Below are positions 1-5,488 of a stretch of 5,488 nt of DNA, piece after piece; positions within the stretch are counted from its first letter, which is position 1; the number at the start of each line of letters is the position of its first letter. The notes beneath the pieces are model-generated. The model was not told the origin of the DNA. It saw only the letters and a program-made list of their open reading frames with translations, and made no database searches. A program made the position numbers and the translations under genes. This DNA comes from Anaerolineales bacterium (GTDB lineage Bacteria; Chloroflexota; Anaerolineae; Anaerolineales; UBA4823): positions 1-5,488 of the forward strand of contig JALHTN010000485.1 in NCBI GenBank assembly GCA_022865865.1, in the 5' to 3' direction.

Positions 1-99
1 GAGCATGTCCATTGGAATACATTACGCAACTTACTCGACGGCCTCGGAATTTCGTATCGTGGTGATGATGTTGAAAGAATGCCTGAAGAGACCTATTAA
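1..99 (+). CDS. C-terminal fragment of an unrecognised protein
   Basis: An open frame enters from the left edge and ends at TAA (97-99), giving 32 residues that end in RMPEETY. The peptide is charged and soluble-looking, with an amphipathic stretch around NTLRNLLDGLGI, and has no membrane segment. I do not recognise the family from this fragment. It is probably the tail of a real gene: the frame stays open from the edge, it lies on the same strand as everything downstream, and it stops only 21 nt before the SDR start, as expected for an operon partner. By context it may belong to the same glycan pathway, but the sequence does not show this. Confidence 0.6.
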   Translation, partial: EHVHWNTLRNLLDGLGISYRGDDVERMPEETY

Positions 100-107
100 T
101 TGGATGT

Positions 108-113
108 GGAAGA
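108..113 (+). promoter_or_regulatory. Shine-Dalgarno site (GGAAGA) of the SDR gene
   Basis: GGAAGA lies 7 nt upstream of ATG 121. It favours that start over the in-frame ATG at 142 (residue 8), which has no purine-rich site at a suitable distance. The out-of-frame ATG at 114 directly abuts the site and would encode only six residues. Confidence 0.6.
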
Positions 114-120
114 ATGACAA

Positions 121-912
121 ATGAGCAAAAATAATGAACCTATGAGTTCAACACGAGATAAAAAGACAGTACTAGTCACCGGCGCAGCTGGAGGGATTGG
201 CCGGGCTACCGTGGATCTTTTCTCAGAATCAGGTTGGCAGGTGATTGGAGTTGACCGATCAGCATACGGTGATGGTTTTCCAGGTAAGGGTCTTTTTATC
301 CAGGCCGATATCTCTAAACCTGATGATATGGAGGCTATATTCTCACAGGCTCAAAGCTTCAGCGAGTGTCTAGATGCCTTGGTTAATAATGCCGCGGTCC
401 AAATTGCCAAACCTCTCCTGGAAACTTCAGTTGAGGAATGGGATACTGTGATGATTTCCAATCTGAGAGCGGTCTTCCTGGCAATGAAGCTGGCTTTCCC
501 ATTATTTAAGGCTGCTGGGAGGGGCGCGATTGTAAATGTATCTTCGGTGCATGCAGTAGCAACTTCCGCAAATATTGCTGCATACGCGGCCAGTAAAGGC
601 GGCATGCTGGCATTGACGCGTGCCATGGCGATCGAATTCGCACCAGAGGGTATTCGCGTCAATGCTATCTTACCTGGAGCAGTGGATACACCTATGCTGC
701 ACGCCGGGTTATCCCGGGGACATGTAGGCGAAGGTTCGCTCCCTGAAAGATTAGAAAATCTGGCCAACAAAACCGTCATCGGTAGGGTTGGTAAACCGGA
801 GGAGATTGCACATGCGATTTACTTCCTGGCTGATGAGACCCAATCTTCATTTATGACTGGACAGGCAATGATTGTAGATGGAGGGGCAACCGCCAGGTTA
901 AGCACTGAATGA
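121..912 (+). CDS. SDR-family NAD(P)-dependent oxidoreductase
   Basis: This is a classical short-chain dehydrogenase/reductase of 263 residues, close to the usual family length of about 250. Visible motifs are the cofactor-binding TGAAGGIG (residues 20-27), an acidic D45 at the end of the second strand (suggesting NAD(H) over NADP(H)), NNAA (89-92), N114, catalytic S142 and YxxxK (Y155, K159), and PG (185-186) followed by DTPM. The C-terminus has the typical GQAMIVDGG. All four catalytic-tetrad positions are present, so it should be an active soluble enzyme that oxidises or reduces a hydroxyl/keto group. The substrate cannot be read from sequence; automatic annotation may call it 3-oxoacyl-ACP reductase (FabG-like) or glucose 1-dehydrogenase. 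Its stop overlaps the next gene's ATG, so the two are probably translationally coupled, and a sugar substrate or sugar-derived precursor is the contextual guess. The first 14 residues are a short polar extension before the Rossmann fold. Confidence 0.9.
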   Translation: MSKNNEPMSSTRDKKTVLVTGAAGGIGRATVDLFSESGWQVIGVDRSAYGDGFPGKGLFIQADISKPDDMEAIFSQAQSFSECLDALVNNAAVQIAKPLLETSVEEWDTVMISNLRAVFLAMKLAFPLFKAAGRGAIVNVSSVHAVATSANIAAYAASKGGMLALTRAMAIEFAPEGIRVNAILPGAVDTPMLHAGLSRGHVGEGSLPERLENLANKTVIGRVGKPEEIAHAIYFLADETQSSFMTGQAMIVDGGATARLSTE

Positions 913-1757
913 GCACTTTCCAAGAACGAATGAAACCACGTGTTCCACCAGCTTTGTGGAATACAGCCAGGTCAGGATGGTATGGTTTTTACCGGGCTAC
1001 ACTATGGCCTGCAGCGACATTCCATCCCTGGCGTCGAGAGAGCATTCAAAATCTGAGAAGATTTAAGAATATTCATCCTGGTGAGCGTTGTTTCATTATT
1101 GGTAACGGACCCAGCTTGAAGAATACAGATCTCAGCTATTTAAGGGATGAATATACATTCGGCATGAACCGTATCTATTTAATGTTTCCACAGCTGGGTT
1201 TTCCAACTTCCTATTATTTATCCATCAACAGCCTCGTGATCGAGCAATGTGCCGAAGATATCCTCTCGCTGCGAATGCCCAGGTTTCTCAGCTGGCGTTC
1301 CAGAGAGATCATCGATGCAGCTCTAGGAGAGAAGGAAAAGCTGCCTTCCGAACCACCACTGTCCTTCCTGCACACCACCTATAGCGGAGTGAAGTTCGCT
1401 CAGGATGCTAGCGGCCGTTTATGGGAGGGAGCTACAGTGACCTATGTCGCGATGCAGCTGGCATTCCATATGGGTTTCCAGCAGGTCATTCTCATCGGGG
1501 TCGATCACAGCTTTACTACCAAGGGTAAACCAAATACCACCGTGGTATCTGGAGGAGATGATCCCGACCATTTTGATAGCAACTACTTTGGAAAAGGGTT
1601 CCGCTGGCAGCTACCAGATTTGGATACCTCGGAGGTTGCATATCGCAAAGCTAGAGAAATTTATTCAGCAGCAAATCGCGAAATTCTGGATGCCACAATT
1701 GGTGGGAAGTTGGCGGTATTTCCTAAAGTAGAATATCAATCTCTATTTGAAAATTGA
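909..1757 (+). CDS. DUF115 / MptE-like protein, possible glycosyltransferase
   Basis: This 282-residue soluble protein has a Rossmann-like core. After a basic, aromatic N-terminal region (1-57) comes FIIGNGPSL (62-70), then N87 in GMNRIY, N107 in SINSL, W172-x-G174 leading into TVTYVAMQLAFHMGF (176-190), ILIGVDHSF (194-202), an HFDSNYFGKGFRW segment (221-233) and a C-terminal GGKLAVFPKVEY (265-276). This pattern fits DUF115, the family annotated as 6-hydroxymethylpterin diphosphokinase MptE-like and related to Maf flagellin-modification proteins. The GNGPSL...N...N order also resembles GT42 sialyltransferases such as Campylobacter Cst-II. In a glycan locus a sugar-transfer role, possibly with a CMP-activated sugar, is more plausible than a folate or pterin role, but that is inference. 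The start overlaps the SDR stop as ATGA; a weak AGGT sits about 10 nt upstream, so translation is probably coupled. Confidence 0.82.
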   Translation: MSTFQERMKPRVPPALWNTARSGWYGFYRATLWPAATFHPWRRESIQNLRRFKNIHPGERCFIIGNGPSLKNTDLSYLRDEYTFGMNRIYLMFPQLGFPTSYYLSINSLVIEQCAEDILSLRMPRFLSWRSREIIDAALGEKEKLPSEPPLSFLHTTYSGVKFAQDASGRLWEGATVTYVAMQLAFHMGFQQVILIGVDHSFTTKGKPNTTVVSGGDDPDHFDSNYFGKGFRWQLPDLDTSEVAYRKAREIYSAANREILDATIGGKLAVFPKVEYQSLFEN

Positions 1758-1799
1758 TATATAAAAATAACTTATGGTTCCGAGCACAACGATCTTTAC

Positions 1800-1805
1800 G
1801 GAGGT
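1800..1805 (+). promoter_or_regulatory. Strong Shine-Dalgarno (GGAGGT) fixing a TTG start
   Basis: GGAGGT lies 8 nt upstream of TTG 1814 and is the best ribosome-binding site in the window. No in-frame ATG or GTG lies near it, and the next in-frame ATG (residue 30) would delete the first membrane helix. It therefore decides the TTG start of the GT39-like gene. Confidence 0.75.
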
Positions 1806-1813
1806 AATACCCT

Positions 1814-3328
1814 TTGGTTGAAACTTCATTCTTTGGAAAATCCAGAATCTTCCTTTGGATAGTATTGTTGATCTTGTTCGGTTTGGGTTTCGCCATTCGC
1901 ATGGTGGATTTGACTGATCCACCCTTAGATTTCCATCCGACTCGCCAGCTCCGCTCAGCCATTATTGCTCGCAGCATGTACGTCCGGAGTCTCCCTGAAT
2001 CAGAAAACTGGCAGAGCGAGGCAGCGATCAACCAGTATTCCGGAGAGGGGATTATCGAACCACTTGTCATGGAAACGCTCGTTGCCAACACCTACCGGGT
2101 TATTGGCTCGGATCCAGTATGGGTGGCAAGGATTTACTCTTCGTTATTTTGGATCATCGGTGGTTTGGCACTTTACTTCTTGACCAGTGCAATGACTTCT
2201 CCAGATGGAGGGGTTCTAGCGACAGCTTACTACCTTTTTGTACCATTTGGGATCATTGCCAGCCGCAGTTTTCAACCTGATCCCTTAATGGTCATGTTCA
2301 TTGTGCTCGCATTATGGGGGTTCTACTACTGGTATCGAAATCCATCCTGGAAAACCGCGATCCTGGCTGGTATTCTTGCCGGAATGGCATTGTTTGTAAA
2401 AGCGGTTGCCCTTTTCCCAATTCTGTTTGCTCTGGCAGCATTTTTGCTGATCAGCAAAGGTATAAAAAAAGCAATCAAAGACCCCCAAATCTGGCTGATC
2501 GCCGGTCTGACCGTGCTGCCGATGATCGCTTACACATTGTATGGTTTGTTTTTTGGGTCGATGGAAAGCCAGTTTCTAGGACGCTTCTTCCCAGAGTTTT
2601 GGCGGGATATAGGATTTTATTTTAGCTGGGAGGATATGGCAACTGGGATTGTTGGTTATGGGGCGATTTTCGCCGCACTGCTGGGGACATTATTATTTCG
2701 ATCTGCCGCGCTGCGGGCTTTCGGGGTCGGTTTGTGGGTTGGATATTTCATTTTTGGCATGACCTTTCCATATCACTTCACAACTCATTCATATTATCAC
2801 CTGCCCCTGATACCGATTGTTGCCATCACATTAGCTCCTGTCGGGGCATTAATCTTCAAGCCATTAGCTGATCTTAAGCCAGCAAACCTGGTTCGTGTTG
2901 CAGTTTTGGGTATTTTATTAGCAGCAATTGTGATCAAAATTTGGGATGTCAGATTGGATTTAGCCCGTGAAGATTTCCGACATGAACCTGCGCATTGGGC
3001 GAATATTGGGGAGATAATAGACCACAACCCTTCCGTAATTGGATTGGTACATGACTACGGCAACCGCTTGGCCTACTTCGGTTGGGTCACTCCCAAGATT
3101 TGGCCTCCACTTGGTCAGCAAAATCTACGAGAACTGCAGGGAAAACCAGCGATCGAAGTCAAAGAATGGTTTGATAAGCGGGCGGGTAACAAGGATTTCT
3201 TCCTGGTAACAATGAAAAACCAATTCGAAAAACAACCCGAATTAAAGAAATTACTTTATGATAATTTTCCCGTTTTCGCTGAGGGAGATGGCTATCTAAT
3301 TTTCGATCTCCGAAATCCACTGGATTAG
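1814..3328 (+). CDS. GT39/PMT-like polytopic membrane glycosyltransferase (GT-C)
   Basis: This is a 504-residue integral membrane protein. About ten hydrophobic segments are visible, roughly at 12-28, 106-124, 130-149, 156-171, 181-215 (long, possibly two), 227-247, 277-295, 302-318, 329-348 and 358-375. The first is followed by a loop with acidic D35 and D39 in DPPLDFHPTRQ (35-45), the usual place for the catalytic Asp of GT-C enzymes. Other family-like marks are SRSFQPDP (150-157), FVKA (194-197) and YYHLPLIP (327-334). The last 125 residues or so are soluble and presumably lie outside the membrane. Enzymes of this type take a sugar from a polyprenyl-phosphate carrier and transfer it to a lipid, protein or glycan on the outer membrane face; donor and acceptor here are unknown. 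ArnT, PMT and other GT39 relatives cannot be separated by eye. The gene starts at TTG behind GGAGGT, 56 nt after the DUF115 gene. Confidence 0.85.
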   Translation: MVETSFFGKSRIFLWIVLLILFGLGFAIRMVDLTDPPLDFHPTRQLRSAIIARSMYVRSLPESENWQSEAAINQYSGEGIIEPLVMETLVANTYRVIGSDPVWVARIYSSLFWIIGGLALYFLTSAMTSPDGGVLATAYYLFVPFGIIASRSFQPDPLMVMFIVLALWGFYYWYRNPSWKTAILAGILAGMALFVKAVALFPILFALAAFLLISKGIKKAIKDPQIWLIAGLTVLPMIAYTLYGLFFGSMESQFLGRFFPEFWRDIGFYFSWEDMATGIVGYGAIFAALLGTLLFRSAALRAFGVGLWVGYFIFGMTFPYHFTTHSYYHLPLIPIVAITLAPVGALIFKPLADLKPANLVRVAVLGILLAAIVIKIWDVRLDLAREDFRHEPAHWANIGEIIDHNPSVIGLVHDYGNRLAYFGWVTPKIWPPLGQQNLRELQGKPAIEVKEWFDKRAGNKDFFLVTMKNQFEKQPELKKLLYDNFPVFAEGDGYLIFDLRNPLD

Positions 3329-3385
3329 CAGCAATTAAATGCGATTCGGGGTAGTTCTCTTGGAACCCAGCTCGATAAACATTAT

Positions 3386-4378
3386 ATGAACAAGCCGCTT
3401 GTATCGGTTATCACTCCATCTTATAACCAGGCTGAATTCCTGGAAGATACCATCCAATCGGTTCTGGGCCAGGATTACCCGGCGATTGAATATTTGATCG
3501 TTGATGGAGGATCGACCGATGGCAGTGTGGATATTATCAAGAAATACAACTCGCAATTGACTTGGTGGGTATCAGAACCGGATGAAGGGCAGGCTTCAGC
3601 GATTAATAAAGGCATGGCAAGGGCTCAGGGTGAGATCGTCGCATGGTTGAACTCAGATGATTTATATTTGCCAGGCGCTGTTGCTGAGGCAGTGACATCA
3701 TTTCAAGAAAACCCCCAGGCAAGCATGGTTTTCGGGAATGCTATTACGATTGATGCCAAGGGTACTCCTCTCAAAAAGCTGATCTTCCCATCCTGGGGAC
3801 TCGAGGATTTGATCGGGTTCAGAATTATCTGCCAGCCGGCTGTATTTATTGGGCGCGATGCCTACGAGCGGGTGAAAGGTCTTGATCTCAAATATCATTT
3901 CATGTTGGACCACCAACTATGGATCCGTATCGCCAGCCTGGGACCGATCCAACATGAAGATTCATTTTGGGCAGCTGCCCGGCATCATGGGGCGGCCAAG
4001 AATGTATCTCAGGCCGCTGCTTTTGGGAGAGAAACATTAGAAGTACTGGATTGGATGCAGCTGCAGTATGATCTGGGTCCATTGGTCAACCAGAACAAGC
4101 GAAAGGTACAGGCAGGTGCTTACCGACTTAATGCGCGTTATTTATTGGACGGCGGCCACTATAGGGCTTCGATAAAATCATATAGTCGGGCTTTCGTTAA
4201 CCAACCGTTATTTACCTTCCGGCATTGGCATAGAGTGGTGTATGCCTGCCTGGGTTTACTGGGCGTAAGAAATTTGGACAGCCTTTATACCCGCTACCAA
4301 GAATCTCAACGACCTGATTTGAGTTCTGAAATCGATCTGGGAGACTGGCCTGGTTTGTGTCTTAAACGGGTGGATTGA
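3386..4378 (+). CDS. Family 2 glycosyltransferase (GT-A fold)
   Basis: This is a 330-residue, soluble, presumably cytoplasmic enzyme. The GT2 nucleotide-sugar domain starts at once with VSVITPSYNQ (6-15), then IVDGGSTDGS (38-47) with nucleotide-binding D40, SEPDEGQASAINKG (63-76), and NSDD (89-92) as the metal-binding DxD equivalent. QPAVF (150-154) and LDHQLW (174-179) match the acceptor and catalytic-base region of the family. All key residues are present. Beyond about residue 225 is a C-terminal extension, rich in Arg, Tyr and Ala, with a TPR-like helix pair (about 243-272) and a hydrophobic patch near 284-293. Sugar donor and acceptor are unknown. The start has no good Shine-Dalgarno site; instead a 16-codon ORF (3339-3389) overlaps it as ATGA, suggesting coupling. 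A paralogous GT2 gene lies at the end of the window. The family call is firm; specificity is open. Confidence 0.92.
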   Translation: MNKPLVSVITPSYNQAEFLEDTIQSVLGQDYPAIEYLIVDGGSTDGSVDIIKKYNSQLTWWVSEPDEGQASAINKGMARAQGEIVAWLNSDDLYLPGAVAEAVTSFQENPQASMVFGNAITIDAKGTPLKKLIFPSWGLEDLIGFRIICQPAVFIGRDAYERVKGLDLKYHFMLDHQLWIRIASLGPIQHEDSFWAAARHHGAAKNVSQAAAFGRETLEVLDWMQLQYDLGPLVNQNKRKVQAGAYRLNARYLLDGGHYRASIKSYSRAFVNQPLFTFRHWHRVVYACLGLLGVRNLDSLYTRYQESQRPDLSSEIDLGDWPGLCLKRVD

Positions 4379-4393
4379 ACGATAACAGCGGGT

Positions 4394-5329
4394 ATGAATA
4401 GTCTGAGTAATCTTCCAATCCTCGTCAGCGGGGCTCACCGTTCGGGAACTACCTGGGTTGGGAAGATGCTGGCTGCTGGTCCTCAGGTTGCTTATATCAG
4501 TGAACCATTGAATGTCTGGCATCGACCAGGGGTGATGCGGGTACCTACCCGACGCTGGTACACCTACATATGTGAAGATAACCAGGATGAGTACCTGGCC
4601 GCGCTCCAGGAAATGCTCAGCTTTAACTACCACACCCAATTGGAGATCAGCGCTATCAAGTCGTCAAAAGACCTGCTCAGGTTGGTCCGCGACAAGAAGA
4701 CATTTTGGAATGGACACAGAAAGTCGCAGTTGCCCCTGATCAAAGATCCGTTTGCCATATTTTCTAGCGAGTGGTTCAGCAGCTGCCTGGGATGCAGGAT
4801 CGTAATCGTGGTGAGACACCCGGCAGCTGTCGCCAGCAGCTTGATGAGACTGGGTTGGAATTTTGATGTTAGTGATCTACTTGACCAGTCGCTGCTGATG
4901 CGTGATTGGTTGGAGCCTTACAAAGATGAAATGGAACATATGCTTGAATCAGCAGATGATCTGATCGCCCAAAGTTGTTTGTTGTGGCGGATGGTATACC
5001 AGAGCGTTGATGACTTGCGAAAAAGACTCCCCGAATTGATCGTCATCCGGCATGAAGACCTTTCAGCAGATCCCCAAGGACGATTTGAGCAGTTATATCG
5101 GGAGCTGGATTTGGAATATACCCCAAAGGTACAAGATACCATCAAGGCCGCGAGCAGCGAAAAAAACCCCAAAAGGACCTCCCCGCGGGGGGTTCATTCG
5201 GTTCGGATTGATAGCCAATCCATAATTAAATCCTGGCAGCAGCATTTGCCAGATGCTGAAATCGAACGTGTGCAGCAGCTCACCCGCGATGTCGCACCCC
5301 TGTATTACTCTGCAGAGGATTGGCAGTAG
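4394..5329 (+). CDS. PAPS-dependent sulfotransferase family protein
   Basis: This 311-residue soluble protein begins with strand ILVSG and the 5'-phosphosulfate-binding loop [14 protein letters not shown] (13-26), followed by SEPLN (36-40). The 3'-phosphate-binding segment is [17 protein letters not shown] (136-152), with R141 and S149 in the expected spacing. [12 protein letters not shown] (216-227) and a C-terminal SWQQHL (280-285) are also typical of the superfamily. These enzymes move sulfate from PAPS to a hydroxyl or amine; members this divergent act on carbohydrates, lipids or other acceptors. Beside glycosyltransferases, a glycan or glycolipid acceptor is the likely reading. The gene starts 15 nt after the upstream GT2 stop; only a weak GCGGG precedes the ATG. 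A homopolymer-rich, GC-palindromic patch lies near the 3' end (5160-5194) but the frame is intact through it. No PAPS-synthesis gene is visible here. Confidence 0.9.
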   Translation: MNSLSNLPILVSGAHRSGTTWVGKMLAAGPQVAYISEPLNVWHRPGVMRVPTRRWYTYICEDNQDEYLAALQEMLSFNYHTQLEISAIKSSKDLLRLVRDKKTFWNGHRKSQLPLIKDPFAIFSSEWFSSCLGCRIVIVVRHPAAVASSLMRLGWNFDVSDLLDQSLLMRDWLEPYKDEMEHMLESADDLIAQSCLLWRMVYQSVDDLRKRLPELIVIRHEDLSADPQGRFEQLYRELDLEYTPKVQDTIKAASSEKNPKRTSPRGVHSVRIDSQSIIKSWQQHLPDAEIERVQQLTRDVAPLYYSAEDWQ

Positions 5330-5336
5330 ATTGCTG

Positions 5337-5342
5337 AAGGGA
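5337..5342 (+). promoter_or_regulatory. Shine-Dalgarno site (AAGGGA) before a TTG start
   Basis: AAGGGA lies 6 nt before TTG 5349 and supports that codon as the start of the last gene. The only other in-frame candidate, TTG at 5331 (with CTG 5334 after it), begins right after the sulfotransferase stop and has no suitable site upstream. Confidence 0.5.
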
Positions 5343-5348
5343 TCACTC

Positions 5349-5488
5349 TTGAGTTTAAAAGAACAACCGCTCGTATCAATCGTAACGCCTTCTTACAATC
5401 AGGCTGCCTTTCTTGAGGAGACGATCTGCTCAGTCTTAGAACAGGATTACGAACATCTGGAATACATCATTGTCGATGGGGGTTCGAC
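5349..5488 (+). CDS. Family 2 glycosyltransferase, N-terminal part
   Basis: The frame opened at TTG 5349 encodes 46 residues and is cut by the right edge. It carries [12 protein letters not shown] and IIVDGGST, the N-terminal strand and nucleotide-binding Asp region of GT-A family 2 glycosyltransferases. Aligned without gaps to the GT2 at 3386-4378 over the 41 residues from PLVS to GGST, I count 31 identities, with many synonymous differences at the DNA level, so the two are older paralogs and not a recent copy. The DxD motif, the acceptor region and any C-terminal domain lie outside the window. The gap from the sulfotransferase stop is 19 nt, consistent with the same operon. The start codon is inferred from the AAGGGA site; no ATG is available nearby in this frame. 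Confidence 0.85.
   Translation, partial: MSLKEQPLVSIVTPSYNQAAFLEETICSVLEQDYEHLEYIIVDGGS

Noticed and set aside
114..134. Six-codon frame from ATG 114 overlapping the SDR start
   Set aside because: The GGAAGA site directly abuts this ATG with no spacer, so it cannot serve it; ATG 121 is correctly spaced.
351..779. 142-codon open frame on the minus strand inside the SDR gene
   Set aside because: It lies wholly antisense to a gene with a complete SDR motif set, and its translation is low-complexity with no recognisable motifs.
1444..1731. 95-codon + strand frame inside the DUF115 gene
   Set aside because: It is an out-of-frame shadow of a conserved stretch (TVTYVAMQLAFHMGF) and has no ribosome-binding site of its own.
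1758..1770. AT-rich TATATAAAAATAA as a -10 promoter element
   Set aside because: No TTGACA-like -35 lies about 17 nt upstream, and an AT-rich patch after a stop codon is common; an internal promoter cannot be supported.
3348..3368. Bulged hairpin (GGG-TTC / GAA-CCC) as a transcription terminator
   Set aside because: The stem is only six pairs with a three-base bulge and no T-run follows; the operon appears to continue.
4256..4639. 127-codon minus-strand open frame across the GT2/sulfotransferase junction
   Set aside because: It overlaps two well-supported genes on the other strand and its translation shows no domain features.
3396..5488. Recent tandem duplication of the GT2 gene
   Set aside because: The protein similarity is clear but the DNA differs at many synonymous positions, so this is not a recent repeat or recombination copy.

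Overview
This window is an accessory, cell-surface-glycan type locus. Every recognisable gene lies on the + strand with short gaps (21, -4, 56, 57, 15 and 19 nt), so it reads like part of one operon that continues past both edges. Base composition is balanced, neither AT- nor GC-extreme. The style of the GT39-like membrane protein (a PPLDFHPTRQ loop and a SRSFQPDP motif), the MptE-like DUF115 protein and the runs of family 2 glycosyltransferases reminds me of Chloroflexota, perhaps Anaerolineae. This is an impression from protein style; no rRNA or marker gene is present to confirm it.

Layout: 1-99 is the 3' end of an unrecognised gene. 121-912 encodes a classical short-chain dehydrogenase/reductase with a complete active site. 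909-1757 overlaps it by ATGA and encodes a DUF115/MptE-like protein whose GNGPSL motif and ordered Asn residues also resemble GT42 sialyltransferases. 1814-3328 encodes a polytopic GT39/PMT-type (GT-C) glycosyltransferase, starting at TTG behind a strong GGAGGT. 3386-4378 encodes a family 2 (GT-A) glycosyltransferase with a C-terminal helical extension. 4394-5329 encodes a PAPS-type sulfotransferase. From 5349 a second family 2 glycosyltransferase, clearly paralogous to the first, runs off the end.

Working together (inference): the SDR would make or modify a sugar precursor, the DUF115 and GT2 proteins would transfer sugars from activated donors in the cytoplasm, the GT-C protein would transfer a sugar from a polyprenyl-phosphate donor on the outer face of the membrane, and the sulfotransferase would add sulfate. 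The likely product is a sulfated surface polysaccharide, glycolipid or glycoprotein glycan. No RNA genes, mobile elements, CRISPR arrays or convincing terminators were seen, and no gene-free stretch exceeds 60 bases. I found no clear sign of a wholly new kind of system. The most interesting points are the GT42-like reading of the DUF115 protein, the sulfotransferase set between two related GT2 genes, and two tiny ORFs that overlap downstream start codons.
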